DNA of 64,000 bases from Siphonodentalium dalli (GCA_032622095.1 CP136062.1:195555887-195619886); one strand, 5' to 3'; positions 11,301 to 26,300 are shown, numbered from the stretch's first letter. Notes: generated from the letters alone by a model not told the origin. Made by a program: numbers and translations.

Positions 11301-14300
11301 AATACTACCAAAACATTGAATGTCTCAGCACAAGTCACTTGGATGTCAGTAGGGCTCATCAGTATAAAACAAGATGAGAAGACTTGAAACCATTGTTAAC
11401 ATATCAATAAGTCAACAGAAAACTGGAAAGAAAAATTGTTTACATTACCGTCAATTCCAAATTCAACTAATGTTTTTGCATGCATATAGGCAAAATTGTA
11501 GGGATGAAGGGAAATCTAGCTCACATGTACTCTCCACTGAGATGGAATGATCCCCTCCCACCCCACAACAATAATATATCAATAAACTAAACATTTATTT
11601 GTTTATTATAATTGTAAAAAGTTCGATACAAAAGCAATAATATATCAAACATACAATCTATACTTTATGTTCAAAAGAATAATCGACCATCATATTACAC
11701 ATACATTAATATGTGTACACTTATTTATGAGATATGCATATCAGGATCCTGAAGAAACAATTTTGGAACTTACTTAAATATCTCACATCGTGATTTTACA
11801 CAGGAGCAGTTTATGTTAGAATATCTGACACTTTTTACTAATATTAAGCATTATGGAATAATATAATAATGATATGGTAGTAATATAACTTTGCCTAAAA
11901 TTGCTTACAATGCGCTTACTGATTGTCAGTATGTTGGATTTGTTGACGTACTTTCATGGAACATTTCACGACTGTTACACAAAACAAGACAGTAAATGAC
12001 TGTGGGGTCGCTCACCTGACTGTAAAGACTGAGAAGACTGTGACTCTGAAGACTACAACAGTCAGAACTCAAAATCACTTAAGTCAAGTAATTCTAAACG
12101 GGGACATAGCTGGAGGTTTTCAGATGAGCAGGGCTCTTCACCTTGAAATTTTTAATTGCACACCTTGACAAATCTCCCCTTTTTAAACAAGACAACCAGA
12201 CCGCAGTCCTAAGTTCACAAAATTTCTTTTGCACATTCCTCTTAGGTTGAAATTTTACAACTGGTACCAGCTATTGACCGTGGTAATTTCCAATGTGTCA
12301 TCCCCAATAAAGTTTAAATTTGTGGCCATTCGGTCCAACAGTTTAAAACTGATGTAGGAAAATATGGACTGTCTAAAATTTTGATCAAAGGGGGTCAAAT
12401 CTCTTATCTCTGGCCGTTATTTGAACAAATGTGAATCCCCATCTATGAGAACCATTCATCTAGTAATCTCGGTAGATTTTAAGAGTTGAAGTGAATTGAT
12501 TTTCCTCAAAAGTTTCCTAAAATATATGACCCCATTTGAAAAAAATCTGAACCCCAGTCACCCAAGGACCCTCCATACCAAATATAACCTCAATAGGCCT
12601 GATGAAATTGTTTTTAGAATTATTATAGAGAGAAAGAGTTGTGGCCCTGGCTTTGCACCTATTTGACCTGATGAACTTATTTGAACAAATCTGAATGTGA
12701 GTCACCTAGGGAATATCCACATCAAAATATATAAACCCCTTCGGTTGTTAATATGTATCTGGAGAAGAAAACAAATGTTAATGGACATCCAGACAGACGG
12801 ATGGATGGGAGGACAGTCTGACAGACAAATTCAATCCAATATATCCCCCAGTTTTTCTTTGCAAAATCAGGGTATAATGAGTTCACCTGGATAAGTGCTG
12901 GTTAAGAAAATAATATTTGAACAGCCAAGCCTGAATTGAGTGTGTCTGACATTTGCAGAATGAGGTCCCCAAAGGGTGAATTTAGTGAAGCTATCCCACA
13001 ATATGGGCTAGCATCACCAAATTCACCCTCTGAGGACCGCATTCTGCTTAGGCCTCAATAGCTATGGGAGACCAAGGAACCGATTGAAGTTCTCCAGTTG
13101 AAGTTGGTGATGTGCACCTAGTCATCTAGATTATGCATGATATCTTCAGCAAACTGAACAGAAGGGAAAAAGTATCTAAAAAAAATGTCAAATTTGAGAC
13201 TATATACTTTGAAGAAGATGAGGCCTAAGCAGAATGAGGTCCTGGGAGGGCGTATTTGGTGATGCTAGCCTGCTGTGTGGGGCAGCGTTAATAAATTCAC
13301 CCTCTGGGGACCTCATTCTGCAAATGTCAGACACACTAAATTCAGGTTTGGGAACAGCATTTTGTTTTGATTTGATTTTAATGGCACACGCACCCACATT
13401 AGTGCTATGCAGTTGTTTACACCCGTTGGTCAGATCACATCTTCATTTCAATTATTGACATGTGTTCTATTAAATCTCTCCTTCTGGAGCTAATACAATT
13501 GACTGATTCTTCTGGTGGGAGATGTGAGTTAGAGATTAGATGGAGTGGGGGAGGCTGTTGGTTGGTGGCAGGGTGGGGGTCTGCATCATGTGGGGGTGAT
13601 GGAAAAGGAAAATGAAATTTTCCATGATATCTTTAAAGGTTAAAGTTTCGTAACTCTGTGGATGTTACAATGGTGTTAGTTTTTCCATTTTTTAACGTGT
13701 TTAAAAAAAAAATGTTTTTGGTTAAATTGGGCAAGGAGTTCAATCTGAATTTTTTTTTTTTAGTTATTTCCCTGGCTCCGCCCACATTTTACCCAGTAAC
13801 CTCATTTGAATAAATCTGAACCCCAGTCACCTATGGACCCTTCATACCAAATATGAACCCATTCAGTTTGATGGTACTTGAGAAGTTGTTTTAAGAATCA
13901 CTAAGGAGGGAAAGAGTTATAGCCCTGGCTTCGCAACTATTTAACCCAGTAACCTCATTTGAACAAATCTGAATGTGAGTCACCTAGGGAACATCCACAC
14001 CAAATATGAACCCATTCGGTCTTATGGTTATAAATGTATAATGTATAAATTGTTGACGGATGGATGGATGGATGGATGGATGGACGGATGGACGGATGGA
14101 CGAACGGACGGATGGAAGGATGGCTAAAAATAAAAACAAACACAAGAGGTATGCATCGGAGATACTGTGGTCGAGTTGTGGCTTAAAAAACTGTGTTGGA
14201 GTATAACCCCAAACCAAACTTGGTCAAAATCAGATTTTGTTTGATCCAGTTATCGCACTAAGTAGTCAAATAAGACACTCGATAAACAACTCCTGAAGAA

Positions 14301-17300
14301 AATTTGGCAAGACTGTTTTTCAAACTCATCCAAGAGATTCATGAGTGGAAAAAACAGATTACATTTGTTACAGTTAACGTGCTTTTGTCATGAAATAGAC
14401 ACGGTTTTTACAGTTATTGTACAATAATGAAATAAGACACTCGATAAACAACCCAGGAGGCATAACTCCTCAAAACCAATTCAGGCATGATCGGTTTTCG
14501 AACACATCCAATAGATTCATGAGTTGAACCTGTGATTCATATTTGGTCAAATAGTGAGAAATTTTCACTCATGTTTTCGCTGCTGAGCGGTGATGTAACC
14601 TGCTGTGTCAGACTTTAAGGTAAAAAAGAACTTCATTCACATACATCGTGGTACCATCAATGGCTTTGAACTCAACACAAATACACACTTTTTTGGCAGC
14701 TGTGCCATCCGAAACTAAAAGCGAAAGTACACAAACCAGGGAATCTTAAAACAAATTGTGGAAAATCCGGAATTAGTAGGAGATTTAGTAGGGGGATACT
14801 AAGGTGAACAACCGACAGCTGTCGACCTATACTGTGAATAACTTTTGGAAACAAATAATATTTCAGAAATGAAAGACGGATTGTTGAATTTTCCTCATAG
14901 TCAAAATCCATGGCCATATTAAATCTGCCCACTTAATAGTTATTAAATAAATACCGGTAATAAATGTTTAAATGTTCAAAGCAGAGAGCAGGATTTGTAT
15001 GCATATTGTTTTCATACCATGATGTTACAAGTCAAGCATGCTAACAACTGGACAACTGCACCAGTACAAAATGAATAATGGAATGTATTTTACCCGTATA
15101 TTTGACATAGCCCGTGTGTTTTACACTAAATCCTGTTTGGTGATTGGCCAACTGCCAAATGGGTCATGCATTTTATATCCCAATAAAACACACCATAACA
15201 TGAACCAACACCACATCTCGTTGACCTGATAGACTAAAAGCAGTAGATAGAATAACTGGGCATGTTTTTTGAATGCGCTGCCATAGATTAATCAATTGAT
15301 TGGTAGAAGATTGGGCTGAGTTACATTGCTGAATGGTATAGTATACAAATAGACAGATTTCATAAAAAAAAATAATGAAGAAAAAGCTATATAAATATAA
15401 GAAATGAATGTAGTTTGAGTGTTTTATTGAAGGGTATAGCGATGTGACTATTGGGCACATTGTGTGAACAGCTAAGCAGTTAACACTAAATCTGCTCCAA
15501 CGACCACAGCGACATACACCTCAAACTACATTCATTTCTTAAATAATGACAACTTGTTCTTGTAAACACGTAATCCTCCAGTGATACTTACTTGGTCTCT
15601 CTGAAAATGTTACCATTGCCCTTTCATGATCATCTGTGAAGTCGATTTTGATTGGATTAGCATGTGCCTTATTCTCAAGCAAATGAATTAAGCAATCCTC
15701 TGTTGTTTTTGGATTGATGTTTTTAATGAAGAGCCTATGGTAATCTGTTGGAGGCGGGATGAACTTTGATACACTAAGGATGGCATCCTCTAGTTTCAGC
15801 GGAGTCGATGCAGCCTTTGTGATTACATGGTCCACCACTGAAAATAAAAGTGACTTTAACCCTTTCTATACTAAATACTCATTGATGAGTAGTTATCCCT
15901 TAGGATATGTTCAGATAATAAGATCAGCAAATGACCTTTATTGAACTTATTATCTGAACATTTCCCTCTATTCAATAGGATTCCATCTGCACTTTCTATT
16001 ATCTGTCGTCAGCTTTTATTTCCTGAACAACCCTACAGATGAATAATTGACTCTTCCAATATATACTTTTATAACTGACTGGGAGAATCAATTTAGTACA
16101 GAAAGGGTTAACAAGAGGTTGCACCGGCCGTGCTGGCACACCCCCATGGTGGATAATTCAAACAAACAAAGTATGGTTGAGATAAATTAAGATAAATTAC
16201 TCTAGAACAGAAAACACGAACAAAAGATTAAACACTCAATTGATTGCCATCATAGTAGTGAACATTCATAAAAAAGTGTCATATTTGATATCAGTCAATC
16301 GGTGGTGGAGATACGGACAAAAAAAACAACATTTCCAAATAAACAAAGATGAATAGCTCTAGAATGGAAAACCAGAAAAAAAACTATAGTACACTCAGTT
16401 GATTGTCCTCATAGTAATGAACATCCATACCAAATTTCATTAAAATCCAACAATCGATGACTGAGATATCTGCTCGGACAGACAAAAATACCAACATTTC
16501 CAGATAAACAAAGATGAATAACTCTAGAACGGAAAATCCAGAAAAAAATGATTGAACAACCATTGAATGCCCTAATAGTAGTGAACATCCAGATCAAATT
16601 TCATCCAGATCCGACAACCGGTGTTTGAGATATCTGCACGGACAGAAAAACTGATGAATAAATGTCCGGACAGACTGACAAGGTCAATCCAGTATACGAC
16701 CCATTCTCTTCGAGAGTGGGGCATAACAAAGAAGCTCTTAACCCTTTGAGTGCCAGGTCGATTTTTGTATCAACCCATATACCCTGTGCCAATGCATTCT
16801 CTTATATATGCGAGTCGACCATAGGTCGCCCGCATATATAAGAGAATGCATTGGCTTAACAATTTTTGTTTTTGTTTTTTTTACAATTTTTTACAATTTT
16901 AATAATTTATTCTTATATTCTTTAACAGACTTATTTTGTAGGTTTAGGGCCGATGAGATCGGCCCCTGGCACTCAAAGGGTTAAATGAGTGGTTTAGATT
17001 GAATGAACTTCTAACTTCACCATTCAAACAACCCACAGACTATAATACTCTACGCTCGCACATATGAAAATATTATACACAAGGGAGACAGCAACGTTCT
17101 ATTTCCAAACAAAGTCTGTATGACATTCTATAGTGGTTTCTTTAAGTCATCAATTAGACCAGAAATACGCAGGTGTGCAACTTTTAATTCCAGGCGTGCA
17201 AAGGACTGCTAATGTCACAAGACACAATCGTTCTGATGATTCAGCGATCAATGTCACGATTCAGTGGCTTGACAACAATGGGGCAGCAACGTTTTTACGA

Positions 17301-20300
17301 TTCTGCGACCAAACTAATATGGAACAAAACAGAAAATATACACAGAAATAAATATTTCTTGAAATATGGACAGCTATGTACTGTATATAATATTTCTATC
17401 GGGTATGCTGATCTTCCATTCAATAATCTGTGAAGAATTCAGCGCTAGATGGTTAGCACAATCAAGCCTTGAAATAGTGTGTCTGTCATTTGCAGAATGA
17501 GGTCCCCAGAGGGTGAATTTAGTGATGCTACCCCGCATAGCGGGCTAGCATCACCAAATTCACCCTCTGGGGACCTCATTCTGCTTACATCTCAGCAGAA
17601 TGAGGTTCCCAGAGGGTGAAGTTGGTGATGCTAGCCCGCTATGCGGGGTAGCATCACTAAATTCACCCTCTGGGGACCTCATTCTGCAAATGACAGACAC
17701 ACTATTTCAAGGCTTGAGCACAATACATAATCCTTGACATAAATAGACTGGTTGTTTTCCACCCAACACTGTATGAAATTCATCTTTAGTGTTGAGAAAA
17801 TCTACATAATTTCCTATTATATTTATTGGAAACCAAATATTAATGTAGCCATAAGGCTTTGGGTGAGTTTCCACAACTACTGCTCACCTCAGTTTTGTGA
17901 TTGATTACTTGATAACTATACTTGGGAGGGGTACCATCCCACTCAATTGACAATACCGAGTATGTGACTGTGGCAACAATGATTATGCGACCAGCAATGA
18001 AATTTCATACACTTGTGTTCCTGAGAAGTCGTTTTCCATTGAAAGTCATGCTCGCTAGACCTTTACACATGAGTCACACATTGATAGTTTGTCTAGCATA
18101 TGCATGGGACTGATATGGCAACAAACGTTACGACAACGACCCCATTAGCCTCAGTGATCAGCTGGTCACACACTGAACATTCTGATACGTGACTGGTGAC
18201 TGCAAAATCACTTTATCAATATTTTAAATATTGGCTATGTATATGACGTCACCTGCTCAAAAATGGAGGATTGTCCTTAATGGTCTGCTAGGAGTGGGTA
18301 TGCTGCAGAGATATAGTGGCGTATTGTGTAACATATCAGCCAGGAAATAGTAAAATCCTTACCATCATCATCTTCGAACTGTATAAACACTACAGAGTTA
18401 TCTCCATTGTCACGCTTCAGTTCCTTTATATCTCCTCCTCCGGAACGCTTTGTGTTCTCCATGAAAAACAGTATCGAGTCATCTGACATCCCAGGTGTAA
18501 CACCTGTGACCTTCAGAAATGTTGGTTGTTCTGCATCTTGATCTTGATCTTGTGATGAAGTCTCGGTGTTTGTTGACTCTGACCCTGTGTTGTCAGTGAA
18601 GACTTTCTCAGCAGTCAGTGTACACCCCTCGATGATGATTGGCTTTTTATTTGCTTTTTTTATTACTGAGTCAACAACTGAAATAAAAATAAATCTGTTT
18701 ATTACATTTTCATCAACATTTTTTTTACGTCAAAATGAATATGGTATTCCCACTCCCAGAAGCCCAAGTGTGTCATTACACGTCATGAGGTTATTATACT
18801 CTCAGAACTGTGTCATGACCTAGCTCACTTGTTTGCATTGTTCGGAATCATTGCATGTTATGTTAGTAGTACTTGTAATGATGAAGTTTAGTCAAATTCT
18901 AGCTTCTGGAAAGTTGTAGGCCTAATGAGTTTAGTTGTGGTTTGGGTCAGAATTATAACAAATTATTTGGGTTTTAAAGCTTGAATATCTGGATAGAGGC
19001 ATTGATATACAATGATTATCCTCAAAATCTTTAAGTATAACCGCTGGGTGCCGACAGATAGCCTACGATATATGCAATCAATGTATTTTTTGTTGCATCT
19101 ATGGGCTTATAAAATTGTAAGGGCCCGTACAACATACTGTATAAATTCGCAAACCAAAATTATACCAAGTAAGTTGTTCGGCCACTTACAATTTTGTAAG
19201 CCCATAATGCTTATAATAACTCCCCCGGCAAATTAATTTCAAAATATTAGAAAGAATTATGACAAATCTGCCTGTTGTAAAAACCACAATTTTCATTAGT
19301 CGAGTATTCAGTTCGAACAATTGGATGAAATTTTATTGATTGATTTTTCCAATGAAGAAAATGCGCCGATAAAAAAGTTCAAGGCTGCTCCAGTCGAATT
19401 GAATGTAAATAAACTGAAACTGACGTGGAGGAACAACTAACTAACAATTGTGTCATTAAAAATCAATTTTCAAATTGGAAAATACAAATAAGATGAATTT
19501 AACGTGAATCCGGCTAATGCATTGACATTCTGCAATTATATCCCATATTTGAAATTATGCCTTCAAATAATTTATTTGAAGTATGCGGTTAACCATCTAA
19601 TTGTTACAGGTGAAGCCAGTTATCGCCACATCCATGCTATTCGCCAACCATTTGGAGATAAATTATTGTTTTGGCATCTTTTATTATAAAAAAATGCAAC
19701 AAAGCAATCAATTTTTACTTTGAAGCAAATATTTTCACAGAGAAATGATTGGTAACCAATGACACACCATACTCTAGGTAAATTCACCCCGGGGTCATCA
19801 TTTCGCATGAATGGTAACCCTTACTGAATTCCTATGCCGGTGACTCGACACTTACATTTTTATCGAGAAATAAAAGCAACAAGTAACTACGGTGTTGTTA
19901 GGCCTTGTCCAATCAGAATCGAGGAAAATGAAGGAGAAAAATATAGGTATAATTATATTAGGATTATTTTATTTTTAGATGATATAACATGTACTAACAA
20001 TAACCGGCTATTACTAATTAAAAGGGAAATTGACAGCACATTCTGCCTTGAATTTGTCTCTGACGAAACCGACAATCCAAGTCGCAATTAAGCAGAGTGA
20101 CTCTTGATCTTTCACCGATGGACACATTGTTGAATCCACGGGCCACAGACCCAATTTGGTGAATTTGGTGGTACTTGTGACTGGTGATCAGAGCAAAGAA
20201 ATTCAACTCTGATTATATTGATTTCCCCGAACAGTTGCATAGATGGACAATAAAGCATAGATGGACAATAACATGATACCTAAATATAGAACATACCTCT

Positions 20301-23300
20301 TTTGTCTTTAAATTTGATGAAAACATAGCCTTCACCTCGATTCAAGCTTAGAATTTCACCACCCCCAAGACGTCGCTCATTTTCAAAGTAGCATTCTAAA
20401 GTATCATCCGATAAGTGCTGTTCCACTCCAGTTACCTGTCAACAAAAGGTTATTATATGACCGTTATTAACCTTTCTATACTAAATACTCACTGACGAGT
20501 AGTTCCCTTAAGAAATATTCAGATAATAAGTTCAACAAATGACATATGCTTATTGAACTTATTATCTGAACATTTCCCAATGAATAGGAATCATTCTGCT
20601 CTTGTGTTATCTATTTTTCTGTCTGTCGTCTGCTTTTATTACTGAGCACCCCTCCAAATGAATCATAGACTATTCCAATGTATACTTTTATAACTGAATG
20701 GGAGAATCCATTTAGTATAGACAGGGTTAATTACCTCCTGAAACCCCAATAGTAAATCGTATACAAGAGGAGTTAATAAATAGTGATACATACCAGGTTT
20801 TCCTATAAATAGGAAAGATATGTTAATAACATGCAAGATCACTTGAAGTCATTGGCTATCAATAGGTCTGCTTGATACCTGGGTTTTTCCATGCCATATC
20901 TAAATAGACAGCCAATTGTTGTTGATTGATCATTTGTTGGTTTGGGTTGAATTGCAGAAGATATTCTGCATTCATTTTTTTTTTGTCGAGATGAATGAGA
21001 ACACAAATCGTTTCCGAACAATCGATGGACACTATGGAGTTTCAAAGCTGATGCAAAACTTTGATGAAATGGATAGGTCATATAATAAAACAGAGAGCGC
21101 ACCAGTCATAACTCCTTCTGACTCCGTAACTGGCTGTGTACCAGTTTATTGAAAAGTTCAGCATTATATATTTAGCGTGGGTTTTGTCTACAACAATGGC
21201 GAAGACCACAAACCAATGTATATTTCCCTATGCGAGATTCCCATATATAAGAGAATTCATTGGCATTGTGAGAAAACTTAAAGGACAACCTGAACTTTTT
21301 GTGGCTTATTTCAGAAGTGCATTTTATGTTGCTTCATTTTCTGCATTTATTCTGAAATACACTAACCCAGATATTTACAATTGACGGTCAAATAAAGGAA
21401 AAATTTGACTAAAACTCAGCTCAAATAAGTGTAAAAATTATTTAAAAAAATTATTTTAAAAATTTGAGATATTTTCAGATAGCAACATGTTGTTGTTTCT
21501 GCAATATATACCGAATTTGATTTTTGTGAAATAAGACTTAGTAAGTTGAGCTAATTATAGTTAAAGGTTCCTATATGCCCTAAAACTCCAGTCATTGAAG
21601 TCCAGAACAATCCATAATACCGTATATAACGTCGCACAAAAACACATGAAACATCCAGAATATTTACAGAAATAAATACTGTTCATGTGACACATGCGTC
21701 ATGTGACAGCTGGTCAGATCACAGATTTATGCTTGTTCAGTATCTGATTGGCTAGCACGTTTCACTTTACGGTTCTTAACATTGTTGTTTTGGCAATTTG
21801 GTCACATGTTTAAAACACTAATGTTCAAGGGAAGTCCCCATGTTTTTCAAGCCTTAAGTGAATTTTCCAAGTCTTTTGTGAACAATAAAGACAAAATTAT
21901 GTATGTCACAAAAAATATATGAAAGTGTCAATGACATTTGGAAAAAGTTAATTTTTTTCTGAGCAATGAATAGAATGATAAAGAAGGAAAGCCATAAAGT
22001 TACAGTAAAGGTCTTGTATTGAGTAGATGAAATTAGTTTCATTTGAAACATTTCACAAATAAATGTGGGCTGCAGACAGTGCGGATGGATTCAAATTTGA
22101 AATTCAAGATGGCTGCTGGCAGCCATGTTTTATAACGAATTTCAGAAATAATTGATAGCTCCAATCTAGAGGTCACCCCGAAGATCAATATGAAGTTTGG
22201 TGATATTTGGATGAGGGATGTGGCCTGTAGGGTGTGCCGAAGGATTTAGTCGGGCAAAGAGTAAAATCAAACATGGCCACTGGCAGCCATGTTTTTTAAC
22301 GAATTTCGGGAATAATTAATGGCTCCCATTTAGAGGTCATCCCGAAGATCCATATGAAGTTTGGTGATGATCGGATGAGGGATGTGCCCTGTAGCGTGTG
22401 CCGAAGGATTTAGTCGTGCAAAGAGTAAAATCCATGGAAATAATCGACGTTTCCCATCTAGAGATCACCCCAAGACCAACATGAAGTTTGGTGATGATCG
22501 GATGAGGAATGTGGTCTGTACAGCGAGCCAAATGATTTATTGATGCAAAGAGTAAAATCCAAGATGGCTACCAGCGGCCATGTTTTTCATCAAATTTTTT
22601 TCAAATTTAATGGCTCCCATCTAGAGGTGATCCTAAACATGCCTGCAAATTTTCAAAACAGTTCTCCAATAAAGGCGAGTTGTGAGCTGAGCCAATGGAT
22701 TCAAATTTGAAATCCAAGATGGCTGCATGTGGCCAAGTTTTTTTTACGAATTATGGAAAAAATTGATGGCTCCCAACTAGATGACACCCCGAAGATCCAT
22801 AAGAAATTTGGTGATGATCAGATGAGGGATGCGGCCTGTAGGGTAAGCCAAAGGAAATTGTTGACTGACGGACACATGGACGACGGACAAGATGGCTGCA
22901 GGTGGCCATGTTCTTTTACGAATTACGGAAAAAATTGATTACTCCCAACTAGATGACACCCCGAAGATCCATAAGAAATTTGGTGATGATCAGATGAGAG
23001 ATGCGGCCTGTAGGGTGAGCCAAAGAAAATTGTTGACTGACGGACACATGGACGACGGACACCAACCCATGGCAATAGCTCAAACTTTACAAAGTAAAGT
23101 TGAGCTAACAAACTTTACAAAGTTAAGTTGAGCTAATAAGTTGAAAAAGGAGGTACAACTCCAATAAAGAAAGTTGGACTCTGTCAAGTTTAGTATTAAT
23201 CCTTTACCCAACAGAACGGCCCTGTGCCAATGCATTATCTTATATAAGCAGGTCGACCATAGGTCGCCTCGCATATATAAGATAATGCATTGGCTTAACA

Positions 23301-26300
23301 CATATTAAAAATGATAAAATTGTCAAAGAATGTAGAAAAATATTATAAAAATTGTTAAAAAATGTAAGAAAAAATTATAAAATTGTTAAAGAATGTAAGA
23401 AAAAAAGGTAAAAAGTGTTAAAAAAATATTTTTTTTAGGCCAATGCATTCTCTTATATATGCGAGGCGACCTATGGTCGACTCGCATATATAAGAGAATG
23501 CATTGGCACAGGGCATAACTGTAACCATCACAATGTGGTCGATGAACCGGTTCCAATGATATCCATATTTGTATGGTGTTATTGAGACAGACCGAAGATA
23601 TTTTAGGCTGTTGAAGCTTTATTTGGGGGTTTTTGGTCGTTTTGTTTGGTAAAGGTTTAATAAGGAATTTTATTTTTTATTACTTGGTTTATGGATTTCT
23701 TTGGCTCAAAGGTAGGGGAGGCGGGAGGATTTTTTTTTTTTTTTAAATCTGTATATTTTTTTATTAAATGTAAATTGTCAAAAAATAGGGTCGGGAGAAA
23801 TAAAATATTTGCTGTATAATAATCTCCTTATCTAAAACAAGCAAATAAATGTTTTTATTTGGATGTTTCTTTAAAGCAGGATACGGATAGATGAAAAAAT
23901 ATTGCCAATATCAGCGTCCGCCATATTGGCATTGACATTCAATTCCAGGAGGCTTCGCTGTTCAATCGATGTTGTACAATTTACGTAAATTTATACCTTT
24001 TTCTATTTTTTTTATATGTCTGGATTAATATTCACATTGTCGGAAATAATAAAAACAAAAACTAAAATTTTATTTTTATTGACAAAACTGGACAAACCAG
24101 CTGGACAAACAGCTTTTTTTTGGGTAGGGAAATCCGTAAACCAAGTAATAAAAAATAAAATGCCTAAAATTTACCAAAATATGTAGGAATACAATCTCAG
24201 ACGGATGAACACACAGAATGCCAGATGGTGGACAAAAAAGCTTATTCCAGTAGATCCCACTCAATTTTGTTATCTGAGGGGGGAGATATGGGTGGGGGTT
24301 TAATTAAGACAGTTAGGTAAACAAGTATTCATTTCATGAGTTGGGGTATAAATCTGATTTAAAACTTCCACTGGGTGTTGGTTGGTAGTCGATTAAATAG
24401 TAACCTTTAAGAAGACGTCGACACCATCATCAGTGATTCCACTCTGGTATGACGTTGCACTGTAATCTGATTGGCTATCAATTCTTTTACTGTTATCTTC
24501 TTCCAAGACAAGTTCAATTCTGAGAGAATTCCGACCCCAACATAGTGGCTGTTGCAATGAATGGTCATGCACACGTTTTGCAACTGAAAATAAATTGGGT
24601 GGATTAGAAGAAGACTTTCTAATTTCACCAGAGGCTGTAAACTGCCAATGGTCAGATGATGAGTGAGATCGTCAGATGATGAGTGAGATCGTCAGACAGA
24701 TGATGAGTGAGATCGTCAGACAGATGATGAGTGAGATCGTCAGACAGATGATGAGTGAGATCGTCAGATGATGAGTGAGATCGTCAGATGATGAGTGAGA
24801 TCGTCAGACGCTCTTGCATTTCGATAAAGAGGGATCATATTTATCAGTTTACGAAAACGTTTGGTGATGAAGACACTCAGGTGACAGTATGAACGTGACA
24901 TCGACTGATATTTGAAGTCAAGCGTGATTATAGTGTTTCTGTCATTTGCAGAATGAGGTTCCAAGAGGGTGAATTTAGTGATGCTATCCCGCACAGTGGG
25001 CTAGCATCACCAAATTCACCCTCTGGGAACCTCATTCTGCTTAAGCCGCATCTTCTGGGAAGTATCTATAGTCTCAAATTAACATTAATTTTGGTCACTT
25101 TTTCCCTTCTGTTCAGTTTCTATATCCCTAATTTGCAGAAGATAAAATGCATAATCGAGGTGACTAATGGGTGAACATCACCAACTTCAACTGGGGAACT
25201 TCAATCTGATCCTAGGTCTCCCATAGCATTTGAGGTCTAAGCAGAATGAGGTCCCCAGAGGGTGTATTTGGTGATGCTAGCCAGCCATGTGGGATAGCGT
25301 AACTAAATTCACCCTCTGGGGACCTCATTCTGCAAATGACAGACACACTATAATCAGGCTTGTTTGAAGTTAGACGTTCTCTATCTAAACCTCTGAAATG
25401 ACAATTTATAAATCTGATTGAAAATTATAAGTTATTGTGGTTTATTTATAGTAACATGGTGTGATATTGATGGCTTGGAGCATATATTGAAGTGAGTCAA
25501 CCACAATAATGTATATGTTCTACCGACATTCCTGGTCATTCATAGCAATTTGACATTTATTCTTGGTAACTAATGCAAAAATCATTGGGCTGAAGCCATA
25601 TTTGAATTTAGTATGTATTTTTGGTTGATAAAGACACATTTAATTTGTATTTTTGGCTGATAAAGACACATACCAACTTTGGTTCCGATTTAAAGGGTGT
25701 ATAAAAAGTGACACTTACCTACATCCTCTGCATACATAATGGTTGCAATACCGCTATCTTCATCAAATTCCAAGAACTTGATTGGTCCGCCTTTGAATTT
25801 CCTCTTATCCTCAAAATAAAATGTGACGGCTTCTTCGGTTACTTCTGGAGGTATACCAAACACGCGTAGCTTGAGTACTTTTTCTGGTCCCTCCTCCACA
25901 AGCTGTGGTTTCGCTGAGCATGCCTCGACATATATTTCTTGTTTATTCACCATGAGGGGTGTTTGGTCCTGTTTCTTTAAAATTGCAACAACAGCTGAAA
26001 ATCGCAAAAAAAATCATAGTAAATTACATTGTACATTATATATAGAATGTGGTTTTTTTAAATCGCATATAGGTAGTATTTGGGTGGGCTAACCCAGGGA
26101 TGGTCGAAGGCTCTTCCATTCACCCCTCATATTTTTGCCTTTATTCAGAACAAAAATAAATAATAATAAATAGTTTTCTTTTTTTGTGTTCGTTTGCTTT
26201 TGGAAGTGGTGGATAGGATGAGTAGTGGAGCCGTCCCGAATCGATCCAGACTTTTCTGGGTAAGAGTTCTTGCTCGTCTCGCCCGCGTACTGCTTGATGA

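Larger units (their letters stand above)
23196..23520. mobile_element. Composite of two facing 70-bp hairpins around an AT-rich array
   Basis: CCCTGTGCC opens the left hairpin (23226-23294) and GGCACAGGG closes the right one (23439-23507). The inside edges are TTGGCTTAACA and TTTAGGCCAA. The spacer is the reverse complement type of the T-rich array at 3449-3710 (AAAATTGTTAAAGAATGTAAG units). A TTAATCCTTT at 23196 may be the decayed outer end; no clear right TTAA was found. Confidence 0.75.

Noticed and set aside
13955-14217. Open frames with [12 protein letters not shown] repeats
   Set aside because: Translation of a GGAT/GGAC microsatellite inside a dispersed repeat.
24407-24628. Minus-strand frame of 73 codons over exon 5
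   Set aside because: It is one base out of phase with exon 4 and exon 6; the in-phase reading gives the expected lead to an RRM unit.
24651-24808. Regular repeats resembling a CRISPR array
   Set aside because: Units are directly adjacent without spacers, in a eukaryotic intron; it is a minisatellite.
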